Shown here in pieces: positions 1 through 5,937 of a DNA stretch of 27,585 nt (positions are counted from its first letter, which is position 1; every line of letters begins with the position of its first letter). The DNA is from Clostridiales bacterium (GTDB lineage Bacteria > Bacillota > Clostridia > Oscillospirales > Oscillospiraceae): contig JAAYCC010000114.1 of assembly GCA_012729875.1 (NCBI GenBank), forward strand, positions 1 through 27,585, read 5' to 3'. The notes under the pieces were generated by a model. The model was not told the DNA's origin. It saw only the letters and a program-made list of their open reading frames with translations, and ran no database searches. The translations under genes and the position numbers were made by a program.

Positions 1-575
1 AGGGTGTTGAAGTTGTCGCTGAGCTTCTCAACGCCAAAGCTGACCTTCCCTATAGGGCAGTGGATAATGTTGGTCTTGTCGAGGCGGTACTCGATCTTAC
101 CGGCTTTGATCTCGCTGACTGCCTGGGCAATGTTGGGAGTAACGGTACCCGCCTTGGGAGTAGGCATCAGCCCCTTGGGACCGAGAACCTTACCGAGACG
201 TCCGACAACGCCCATCATGTCGGGAGTTGCGACAACGACATCATAATCGAACCAGTTTTCCTTCTGGATCTTTTCAACCATGTCCTGACCGCCCGCGAAA
301 TCCGCACCTGCGTCCAGAGCTTCCTTAACGCGCTCTTCCTTGCAGAACACGAGAACGCGGCGGGTCTTGCCCGTACCGTGGGGCAGGACGATAGCGCCGC
401 GGACCTGCTGGTCTGCATGGCGGCTGTCTACGCCCAGCTTGACGTGCAGCTCAACAGTCTCATCGAACTTGGCCTTTGACGCCTTGCATACAAGCTCAAA
501 TGCCTCTTCGGGATCATAGAAATTGGTTTTATCTATGAGCTTTGAGCCCTCTTTATAGTTTTTACCTCTGTACAA
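1..575 (-). CDS. rplA: 50S ribosomal protein L1, 3' end outside window
   Basis: Ribosomal protein L1 forms the mobile L1 stalk of the 50S subunit, binds 23S rRNA at the E site, and in many bacteria represses its own mRNA. The frame opens with a TTG codon at 575-573, preceded by AAGGAGG at about 583-590 with good spacing, and starts MYRGKNYKEGSKLIDK, the usual L1 N-terminus. The well-conserved block GPKGLMPTPKAGTVTP is present. About 191 codons are visible; the family is near 230 residues, so roughly 40 C-terminal residues lie beyond base 1. It is the last visible gene of the operon rpmG-secE-nusG-rplK-rplA and is separated from rplK by an 81-base spacer that holds a hairpin. The TTG start is inferred from the ribosome site and the conserved N-terminus; no ATG nearby fits better. 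Confidence 0.96.
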   Translation of the reverse strand, partial: MYRGKNYKEGSKLIDKTNFYDPEEAFELVCKASKAKFDETVELHVKLGVDSRHADQQVRGAIVLPHGTGKTRRVLVFCKEERVKEALDAGADFAGGQDMVEKIQKENWFDYDVVVATPDMMGVVGRLGKVLGPKGLMPTPKAGTVTPNIAQAVSEIKAGKIEYRLDKTNIIHCPIGKVSFGVEKLSDNFNT

Positions 576-595
576 TTGAATTTCCTCCTTGATAT

Positions 596-627
596 GTGGT
601 TAGGCAGATGCTTTTGCATCCTCCCAC
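596..627 (-). promoter_or_regulatory. Hairpin in rplK-rplA spacer, candidate L1 autoregulatory site
   Basis: On the mRNA strand GTGG (627-624... read on minus) pairs with CCAC (599-596), and inside it GATGC pairs with GCATC around a four-A loop. The two helices are separated by an asymmetric internal loop, GAG on one side and about seven bases on the other. The structure sits just 5' of the rplA ribosome site (583-590). L1 is known to bind mRNA structures that mimic its 23S site, with two short helices and an asymmetric loop. The assignment as an L1 operator is inference from position and shape; the hairpin itself is directly visible. Confidence 0.45.
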
Positions 628-656
628 TTAGGGAAGCGGCGGAGCCAAGCTATAAC

Positions 657-1085
657 TTACTCCGCAGCGACGAGAACGCCCATGCTTCGGCAGGTACCGG
701 CGACCATGGCCATTGCGGCTTCGATATCCGAGCAGTTGAGGTCGGGCATCTTGGTTTCAGCAATCTTGCGAAGGTCTTCGCGGCTTAAGGTCGCGACCTT
801 GTCGCGCTGGGGGACTCCGGACGCCTTGTCCAACCCGCAGGCCTTCTTTACGAGAAGAGCTGTGGGGGGCGTCTTGGTGATGAAAGAGAAGGAGCGGTCA
901 GCGTATACGGTTATGACAACAGGGATCATCATACCCATATCGTTCTTGGTTCGCTCGTTGAAATCCTTGGTGAACTGGCCTATGTTGATGCCGTATTGAC
1001 CAAGGGCAGGACCTACGGGAGGAGCAGGAGTTGCTTTGCCCGCGGGAACTTGAAATTTTACATATCCGACAACTTTCTGTGCCAC
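657..1085 (-). CDS. rplK: 50S ribosomal protein L11
   Basis: L11 binds the GTPase-associated region of 23S rRNA, supports factor binding and, where RelA/Rel is present, the stringent response. The 142-residue product has the normal length and begins MAQKVVGYVKFQVPAGKA, with the proline-rich N-terminal hinge (PAPPVGPALGQYGINIGQF) and the C-terminal RNA-binding domain ending in the conserved stretch CSDIEAAMAMVAGTCRSMG. The ATG at 1085 follows a GGAGGTGC-type ribosome site. It lies 18 bases downstream of nusG and upstream of rplA, the canonical order. Nothing unusual is seen. Confidence 0.98.
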   Translation of the reverse strand: MAQKVVGYVKFQVPAGKATPAPPVGPALGQYGINIGQFTKDFNERTKNDMGMMIPVVITVYADRSFSFITKTPPTALLVKKACGLDKASGVPQRDKVATLSREDLRKIAETKMPDLNCSDIEAAMAMVAGTCRSMGVLVAAE

Positions 1086-1103
1086 TTTACGTGCACCTCC
1101 TAA

Positions 1104-1628
1104 TTATTCTGAAACAAATGTGACCTGATCGTAGTCAAGGTCGACAGGCGTCTCCCTTCCGAACATGGAGACGATAACGCGGACTCTGTTCTTATCAGGC
1201 TCTACGTCCTCAACAGTGCCCAAAAATCCCTGGAGGGGCCCATCGGTTACCTTTACGGTGTCGCCGACGGAGAATTCCGCGATGATTTCGCGGCGCTCAA
1301 CTCCAAGGTCCAATATTTCCTGCTCAGTTAGCGGCACGGCCTTACCGTCGCTTCCGACAAAGCCCGTCGCTCCGCGCACGTTGCGTACAAGATGCCAGCT
1401 CTCGTCGGTCATAATCATCTTCACAAAGACATAGCCCGGGTAGGTCTTGCGTTCAACGGTCTTCTCACCGTTTTCCGTATGCTCGGTAACTGTCTCCATG
1501 GGGATGTTGACCTCCTGAATGAGATCCTGCATCCTGCGGTTCTCGGCGGCCTTGATGACTGCCGCCGCAACGGCGTTTTCATAGCCGGAGTAGGTGTGTA
1601 CTACGTACCACTTTGCATCTTCAGCCAT
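1104..1628 (-). CDS. nusG: Transcription termination/antitermination protein NusG
   Basis: NusG binds the RNA polymerase clamp and modulates elongation, pausing and Rho-dependent termination, and links polymerase to the leading ribosome. The 174-residue protein has an NGN domain at about residues 5-95 (start AKWYVVHTYSGYE, core TYPGYVFVKM) and a KOW domain at about 120-150 (FSVGDTVKVTDGPLQGFLG). Length is normal for the bacterial family. It starts only three bases after the secE stop, so the two are translationally close in one operon. No insertions of the kind seen in paralogues such as LoaP or RfaH are apparent. Confidence 0.98.
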   Translation of the reverse strand: MAEDAKWYVVHTYSGYENAVAAAVIKAAENRRMQDLIQEVNIPMETVTEHTENGEKTVERKTYPGYVFVKMIMTDESWHLVRNVRGATGFVGSDGKAVPLTEQEILDLGVERREIIAEFSVGDTVKVTDGPLQGFLGTVEDVEPDKNRVRVIVSMFGRETPVDLDYDQVTFVSE

Positions 1629-1631
1629 TTT

Positions 1632-1901
1632 TTATACCAAATCTATGAGCGCCTTGGCCCCTGCCTGAGCAAGAGAGTCAAAGCCCCAAAGCACCAAAGC
1701 GGAAAGCAGGATCACAACAAGAGCGACAGCTGTGTTGTTGACAAGCTGCTTCCTTGTGGGCCATACGACCTTCTTAAGCTCGCTCTTCAGGTCGCGGAAC
1801 CACTGGCTTACGCGTTCCTTAAAACTTTTCTTGGCATTCTTATCGGTTTTTTTGACAGGATCGGTTGTCCGCTTAACTGCGTTTTCCTTGGCTTTTGCCA
1901 T
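1632..1901 (-). CDS. secE: Preprotein translocase subunit SecE
   Basis: SecE clamps the two halves of SecY in the SecYEG protein-conducting channel of the cytoplasmic membrane. The 89-residue protein is the short Gram-positive form: a lysine-rich cytoplasmic N-terminus (about 1-30), the conserved amphipathic helix region with WPTRKQ at about 47-52, and a single membrane segment at about 56-74. An AAAGGA-type ribosome site precedes the ATG at 1901. It sits between rpmG and nusG, the common Firmicutes arrangement. Confidence 0.96.
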   Translation of the reverse strand: MAKAKENAVKRTTDPVKKTDKNAKKSFKERVSQWFRDLKSELKKVVWPTRKQLVNNTAVALVVILLSALVLWGFDSLAQAGAKALIDLV

Positions 1902-1926
1902 TTCTGCACATCCTTTCTAAAAAAAC

Positions 1927-2076
1927 CTACTTTGTTTCCGAATGAAGCGTATGCTTGCGGCAGAACGGACAATACTTGTTCATTTCAAGACGATCCGGGG
2001 TGTTCTTCTTGTTCTTGAACGTGTCGTAGTTCCTTTGCTTGCATTCGTTGCATCTCAGAGTAACTTTTACTCGCAT
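1927..2076 (-). CDS. rpmG: 50S ribosomal protein L33, zinc-binding form
   Basis: L33 is a small 50S protein near the E site. The 49-residue product starts MRVKVTLRCNECKQRNY and carries two Cys pairs (Cys9/Cys12 and Cys36/Cys39), so it is the zinc-binding version rather than the Cys-free paralogue. The ATG at 2076 has a strong AAGGAGGTG site at about 2081-2090. The frame stays open upstream to about 2427, but that extension has no L33 similarity and crosses the promoter, so the short start is chosen. It is the first gene of the secE-nusG-rplK-rplA operon, after an untranslated leader of about 118 bases. Confidence 0.97.
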   Translation of the reverse strand: MRVKVTLRCNECKQRNYDTFKNKKNTPDRLEMNKYCPFCRKHTLHSETK

Positions 2077-2200
2077 ATCGGCACCTCCTTGTTCTATTAG
2101 GCCCTCGCGGCCCTGTTGCCTCCCTGTTTGGCAGAGACCTCTCTCCGCTGCAAGAAAATTGCGCACAAAAAGAAGACCTCTCCAACGACAGGTAATATGT

Positions 2201-2229
2201 ATTTTAGCACAGTGCATGCTTTGGGTCAA
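2201..2229 (-). promoter_or_regulatory. Promoter of rpmG-secE-nusG-rplK-rplA
   Basis: On the minus strand the -35 box TTGACC (2229-2224) and the -10 box TAAAAT (2206-2201) are exactly 17 bases apart, and TG one base before the -10 makes it an extended -10 element. Transcription would start near 2194, leaving a leader of about 118 bases before rpmG. The leader (2077-2194) has GC-rich repeats such as GGGCC-GCGA-GGGCC and a GAGAGGTCTCT inverted repeat, but I recognise no known leader family. Confidence 0.85.
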
Positions 2230-2482
2230 CTGTTTTTTTATTATTACCTTTAATATAGTAATCTCAGACACTTTAGAGGCCATTAGTACATTATCAAAGT
2301 GAATCCGGCGGGTCATAATTGGCTTTTTCGAGTCGCTGCCCGCCCGGCTGCGGGGGTATAGCTGGTCTTGTTTCCCATCCAAAAGCAAGCTGTTTTCCTG
2401 GACAGAGTTTATTGTGCACCCCGCCATTTTATCTGTGCATAATTAGGCAATTTTGTACAATTATACAACTTTTGTTTCTAAG
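2230..2482. other. Gap between divergent rpmG and folC promoters
   Basis: No gene is supported here. Together with the two promoters and the rpmG leader it makes up the 462-base gene-free stretch 2077-2538. Two sequence features stand out. CCGGCGGG (about 2306-2313) can pair with CCCGCCCGG (about 2340-2348) with one bulge. A near-palindrome, TTGTACAATTATACAA at 2453-2468, agrees with its own reverse complement at 14 of 16 positions and lies 14 bases upstream of the folC -35 box, where a regulator could bind. Confidence 0.4.
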
Positions 2483-2512
2483 TTGCTTTTTCGTCTTTCA
2501 GCATGGTATACT
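2483..2512 (+). promoter_or_regulatory. Promoter of folC-folT-ruvX
   Basis: TTGCTT (2483-2488) and TATACT (2507-2512) are 18 bases apart, and TGG just before the -10 gives an extended -10 element. Transcription would start near 2519, only about 20 bases before the TTG start of folC, so there is no room for a riboswitch in the leader. This is the only good promoter seen upstream of the three-gene cluster. Confidence 0.75.
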
Positions 2513-2538
2513 AATTTGCATGAACGGAGGCGAAGCAG

Positions 2539-3804
2539 TTGACTGCGGAGGAAGCGATAAATTTCATACACCGGAACGTCTGGCAGGGCTCGAAGCCCGG
2601 GCTTTCCCGCACTCTTGAGCTCCTCTCCGGAATCGGAGATCCCCAGAACGCTCTGCGCTTTGTGCACGTTGCCGGCACCAACGGCAAGGGCTCCGTTTCT
2701 GCTATGCTGTCCGCCATACTCTGCAGCGCCGGCTACACCGTTGGCCTCTATACCTCGCCATATATCTCCCGCTTCAACGAGCGGATCCGGGTAAACGGCG
2801 CCCCCATCAAGGACTCGGAGCTCGCCGGAATTACCGAGCTATGTGTCCCCTTTGCGCTCTCAATGTCCGACAGCCCGACGGAATTCGAGCTGGTCACCGC
2901 AATTGCCATGCAATATTTTTTGAGCCGCAATTGCGACATAGTGGTCTTAGAGACTGGTATGGGCGGCCGACTCGACTCCACAAACGTCATCTCATCTCCC
3001 CTCTGCTCCGTCATCACCAACATTGGTTTGGACCACACGGCGGAGCTTGGAGACACAGAGGAAAAAATTGCTTTTGAAAAGGCGGGCATAATCAAATACA
3101 GATGTCCGACCGTAATATACGAACTGAAAGACTCGGTTACACAGGTCATAAAAGACCGCTGCCGCGAAATGAGTTCGCCGCTGAAGATAGCCGAGTTCGA
3201 CAAGATAGTCTCCATCTCCGACAGCCGCTCAGGACAGCTGTTCTCCTACAAGCATCACCAAAATCTGAGTCTGCCTCTTCTCGGCACTCATCAGCTCAAA
3301 AATGCGGCCGTGGTGCTGGAGGCAGTGGACACCCTGCGGGAGTCCGGTCTCTCCGTTTCCGAATCCGCCGTCAGGAGCGGCATCTCCGCTACTGCCTGGC
3401 CCGCACGATTTGAGATACTGTCGGACAGGCCCTTTTTCGTGGTGGACGGCGGGCACAACCCCCAATGCGCGGAGACCGTTTCGGACAACCTGGCAAGATA
3501 TTTTCCCGGTATGAAAACCGTAATTTTGTTCGGCGTGCTGGCGGACAAGGACTACATTGGGCTTGCGGGTATGCTGGACCGCGCAGCAGACGCCTATGTC
3601 ACAATTACGCCCGACAGCCAGCGGGCACTGAGAGCAAGCGAGCTTGCGGAGAAGATAAAGTGCTTCGGGAAACCCGTTTATTACTGCGACTCCATAGAGG
3701 AAGGAATCGAAAAAGCTATCTTGCTCGCTGGTGCGGACGGCGTTGTCTGCTCGGTCGGCTCGCTCTATACAGCGGGAACGGTGCGGGCTTATTTTGGCAA
3801 ATAA
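2539..3804 (+). CDS. folC: Folylpolyglutamate synthase / dihydrofolate synthase
   Basis: FolC adds glutamate to dihydropteroate and to reduced folates, which makes the cofactors and traps them in the cytoplasm. The 421-residue protein has the normal length. Visible Mur-ligase-like motifs are the P-loop GTNGKGS (46-52), ETGMGGRLD (138-146), the metal/ATP region NIGLDH (161-166), and VDGGHNP (303-309) in the C-terminal domain. The start is TTG at 2539 with GGAGG at 2526-2530; the next in-frame candidates would cut into the conserved N-terminus. It is followed after 30 bases by a folate-type ECF carrier gene, so uptake and polyglutamylation are co-transcribed. Whether it performs both enzyme activities cannot be told from sequence alone. 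Confidence 0.95.
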   Translation: MTAEEAINFIHRNVWQGSKPGLSRTLELLSGIGDPQNALRFVHVAGTNGKGSVSAMLSAILCSAGYTVGLYTSPYISRFNERIRVNGAPIKDSELAGITELCVPFALSMSDSPTEFELVTAIAMQYFLSRNCDIVVLETGMGGRLDSTNVISSPLCSVITNIGLDHTAELGDTEEKIAFEKAGIIKYRCPTVIYELKDSVTQVIKDRCREMSSPLKIAEFDKIVSISDSRSGQLFSYKHHQNLSLPLLGTHQLKNAAVVLEAVDTLRESGLSVSESAVRSGISATAWPARFEILSDRPFFVVDGGHNPQCAETVSDNLARYFPGMKTVILFGVLADKDYIGLAGMLDRAADAYVTITPDSQRALRASELAEKIKCFGKPVYYCDSIEEGIEKAILLAGADGVVCSVGSLYTAGTVRAYFGK

Positions 3805-3834
3805 TTGTTAAACAAACTGGAGGAGGACGATAAA

Positions 3835-4380
3835 ATGAAACAAACACATATCAGGACAATTGCCATGCTCGCGGTATTTACAGCCGTCAGCATAATATTG
3901 TCGCGCTTTCTCGGCATATATGTGACCCCTTCGCTCAGGCTCAGCTTTGAATACTTCCCAATAATCCTCGCGGGCATCTGCTTCGGTCCCGCCGCCGGCG
4001 CCGTCGTGGGCGGACTGTCCGATTTCCTGGGCGCAACAGTTCTGTCCGGACTGGGATTTTTCCCGCCGCTCATCGCAGGTCCTATCCTGGCGGGTCTGAC
4101 CTCGGGCCTTATGGCAAAATATTTTTTTCATAACGATCTGGATAAATGGTGGAAGTACATTCTTATCGGTCTCGCAGCCGATCTGCTCTGCAACTTTGTC
4201 TGGGGCTCCTATGCCCTGTCCCTGCTCACCGGAACGCCGTTTCTAACGCTGCTTGCTCTGAGGGCGCCGCTTAAAGCCGGCATAGCAGTCGCGGACTCCT
4301 ATTTGGTGTTTGCGGTCCATAGAGCCATACTGCCCGTTCTATTAGGAAAAAATTTTGCCGCTGAAGCTCATGAGCACTGA
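3835..4380 (+). CDS. folT: ECF transporter S component, folate type
   Basis: S components are the substrate-binding membrane subunits of energy-coupling factor importers; FolT binds folates and works with a shared EcfAA'T module encoded elsewhere (none is in this window). The 181-residue protein is almost entirely membrane-spanning (about six segments) and has the family's N-terminal helix followed by LRLSFEYFPIILAGICFGP and GGLSDFLGA. The ATG at 3835 is chosen because GGAGGAGG at about 3819-3826 precedes it; an upstream in-frame TTG at 3805 has no such site and abuts the folC stop. Folate specificity rests on family resemblance plus its position directly after folC; an S component for another vitamin is less likely. 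Confidence 0.88.
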   Translation: MKQTHIRTIAMLAVFTAVSIILSRFLGIYVTPSLRLSFEYFPIILAGICFGPAAGAVVGGLSDFLGATVLSGLGFFPPLIAGPILAGLTSGLMAKYFFHNDLDKWWKYILIGLAADLLCNFVWGSYALSLLTGTPFLTLLALRAPLKAGIAVADSYLVFAVHRAILPVLLGKNFAAEAHEH

Positions 4381-4390
4381 GGAAAAAGCT

Positions 4391-4798
4391 ATGAGAATCA
4401 TGGCTATCGACTATGGCGATGCCCGCATCGGCCTTGCCGTCTCAGACGAGAGCGCAACTCTGGCAGGTGAGGCTTGGACACTCAGCGAGTGGAAAGCGGA
4501 GCGCGCAGCCGATATCATAACAGAGGAAGCAAAGGGGCGCGGAGTAGGCCGTTTTGTTCTGGGCTATCCCAAGAACATGGACGGCACTCTCGGCGAGAGA
4601 GCCAAAAAGAGCGAGGTCTTCAAAGCTCTGCTGGAGGCGAGAAGCGACATACCCGTTACGCTCTGGGACGAGCGCCGTACCACAATCGCCGCCCATGAGA
4701 TACTGCATGCCAACGGAAAAAGGGCAAAGCACCATCGCCAAAACGTGGATGCGGTCGCGGCCTCTCTTATTCTGGAGGGCTTTCTCGGAACGCTTTAA
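4391..4798 (+). CDS. ruvX: Putative pre-16S rRNA nuclease / Holliday junction resolvase-like RuvX (YqgF)
   Basis: YqgF/RuvX proteins have an RNase H-like fold and act in 16S rRNA 5' end maturation. The 135-residue product has the normal length and the family motifs: MRIMAIDYGDARIG with the catalytic Asp7, GYPKNMDGTLGERA in the middle, WDERRTT, and the C-terminal VDAVAASLIL aspartate. The ATG at 4391 is preferred over in-frame ATGs at 4355 and 4370 because the protein then begins at the conserved strand and GAGGAAA at 4379-4385 serves as ribosome site, overlapping the folT stop. It follows folT by 10 bases and ends before a strong terminator. Confidence 0.93.
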   Translation: MRIMAIDYGDARIGLAVSDESATLAGEAWTLSEWKAERAADIITEEAKGRGVGRFVLGYPKNMDGTLGERAKKSEVFKALLEARSDIPVTLWDERRTTIAAHEILHANGKRAKHHRQNVDAVAASLILEGFLGTL

Positions 4799-4812
4799 TA
4801 TAAAATTGAAAC

Positions 4813-4857
4813 AAAAACCTGCTGTCTTCGTCCTATAGGCAAAGACAGCAGGTTTTT
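4813..4857 (+). terminator. Terminator after folC-folT-ruvX
   Basis: A perfect 16-bp stem pairs AAAAACCTGCTGTCTT (4813-4828) with its reverse complement (4842-4857) around a 13-base loop and ends in a run of six T. It closes the folate operon and lies about 31 bases before the next start codon. The A run on the other side would also let it work on the minus strand. Confidence 0.93.
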
Positions 4858-4888
4858 TAAATTTATATTGAGATTTGGAGGAACTGCC

Positions 4889-5869
4889 ATGAAAAGCGTT
4901 AAAAACCCGGCGAGGATACTGTCTCTCGTCCTCGCAATGCTGCTTATGCTAACGCTCTGTGCCTGCGGAGCTAAAAACGCATCTGCAGATACCGCAAGCG
5001 AAACCGCAGAAAACAGCGAACCCCAGAAAAGCTACAAAGGTGAACAAGGATATCCGTCAGACGGCACATCTGTCGGCACGGCGGGCAAGACTTCCGACGA
5101 CAAAGCCACCGACACAAAGCCCAGCGGCGACAAGATAATATACACCGGCTCCGCCGACATCGAGACCCGGTACTTTGAGCAGACCTTAGCTGATATTGAA
5201 AAGCTCGTGTCGGAAGCAGGCGGCTTCATCCAGAGCTCCTCCGTACATGACAACGACTTCTACACCGCTCAGTACGGCGGTACGACTTACCGCTCGGCAT
5301 ACTATGAACTCCGCATACCCGTCGAGAAATTCGACAGCGTTATGAACGGCCTGTCCTCCCTCGGAAACGTGCCGTACAGCAGCGTGGACGCGGAGAACAT
5401 CACAGAGCAGTACATGGACGCGGAGGCCCGTCTGACCTCGCGGAAGGCTGAGGAGGCAAGGCTTCTCGAGCTGCTTGCAAACGCCGACACGGTGGAGGAG
5501 ATGCTTCAGATAGAGAGTCATCTGTCCGATGTGCGCTATGAAATCGAGACTCTGACCTCACAGATCAAGAATTGGGATTCACGCATAAGCTACTCCACTC
5601 TGACCCTGAACGTCAGCGAAGTCAGTCTCTTCACCGAGGACACCCCCGCCGCCATGAGCTACGGCAGACAGCTCGCAACAGCGCTCAAAAGCTCCGCCAA
5701 GAGCGTGTGGCGCTTCCTCAAAAACCTGCTGAAGGGCATCGTCGCAGCTCTGCCCGTTCTGGCCGCCATCGCAGTGGTAGCGGTCCCTGTATTCTTTATC
5801 GTAAGGCGCGTCATACGCAGAAAAAAGTCCAAGAAAACAAATGAAGCCGAAAGCAATCTAAAAGAATAG
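4889..5869 (+). CDS. DUF4349 domain-containing lipoprotein
   Basis: The 326-residue product starts with a lipoprotein signal (hydrophobic core at about 10-23, then LCAC, with Cys26 the likely lipidated residue and Cys24 an alternative). A low-complexity Ser/Thr/Lys linker follows (about 30-80), then the DUF4349 core, which begins IIYTGSADIETRYFEQTLADI and includes a heptad-like helical stretch around the EARLTSRKAEEARLLELL region. Near the C-terminus is a membrane segment (about 285-308) followed by a basic cytoplasmic tail. The combination of N-terminal lipid anchor and C-terminal membrane helix is typical of this family, whose function is unknown. The ATG at 4889 has GGAGGAAC in front; an in-frame start 21 bases upstream is not supported. 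Confidence 0.88.
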   Translation: MKSVKNPARILSLVLAMLLMLTLCACGAKNASADTASETAENSEPQKSYKGEQGYPSDGTSVGTAGKTSDDKATDTKPSGDKIIYTGSADIETRYFEQTLADIEKLVSEAGGFIQSSSVHDNDFYTAQYGGTTYRSAYYELRIPVEKFDSVMNGLSSLGNVPYSSVDAENITEQYMDAEARLTSRKAEEARLLELLANADTVEEMLQIESHLSDVRYEIETLTSQIKNWDSRISYSTLTLNVSEVSLFTEDTPAAMSYGRQLATALKSSAKSVWRFLKNLLKGIVAALPVLAAIAVVAVPVFFIVRRVIRRKKSKKTNEAESNLKE

Positions 5870-5875
5870 CACAAT

Positions 5876-5905
5876 AAAAAAGACCGTTTAAAAACGGTCT
5901 TTTTT
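5876..5905. terminator. Bidirectional terminator between convergent genes
   Basis: AAAAAAGACCGT (5876-5887) pairs with ACGGTCTTTTTT (5894-5905), a 12-bp stem with a six-base loop. The A and T runs on the two flanks let it terminate both the DUF4349 gene from the left and the glycosyltransferase-pyruvyl transferase gene from the right. Confidence 0.9.
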
Positions 5906-5937
5906 ATATCACTTATGTTTGGAAGCTGTCAAAATTG

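Noticed and set aside
2077..2427. Open minus-strand frame extending rpmG upstream to 166 codons
   Set aside because: It runs through the promoter and leader, has no L33 similarity, and the short start has a strong ribosome site.
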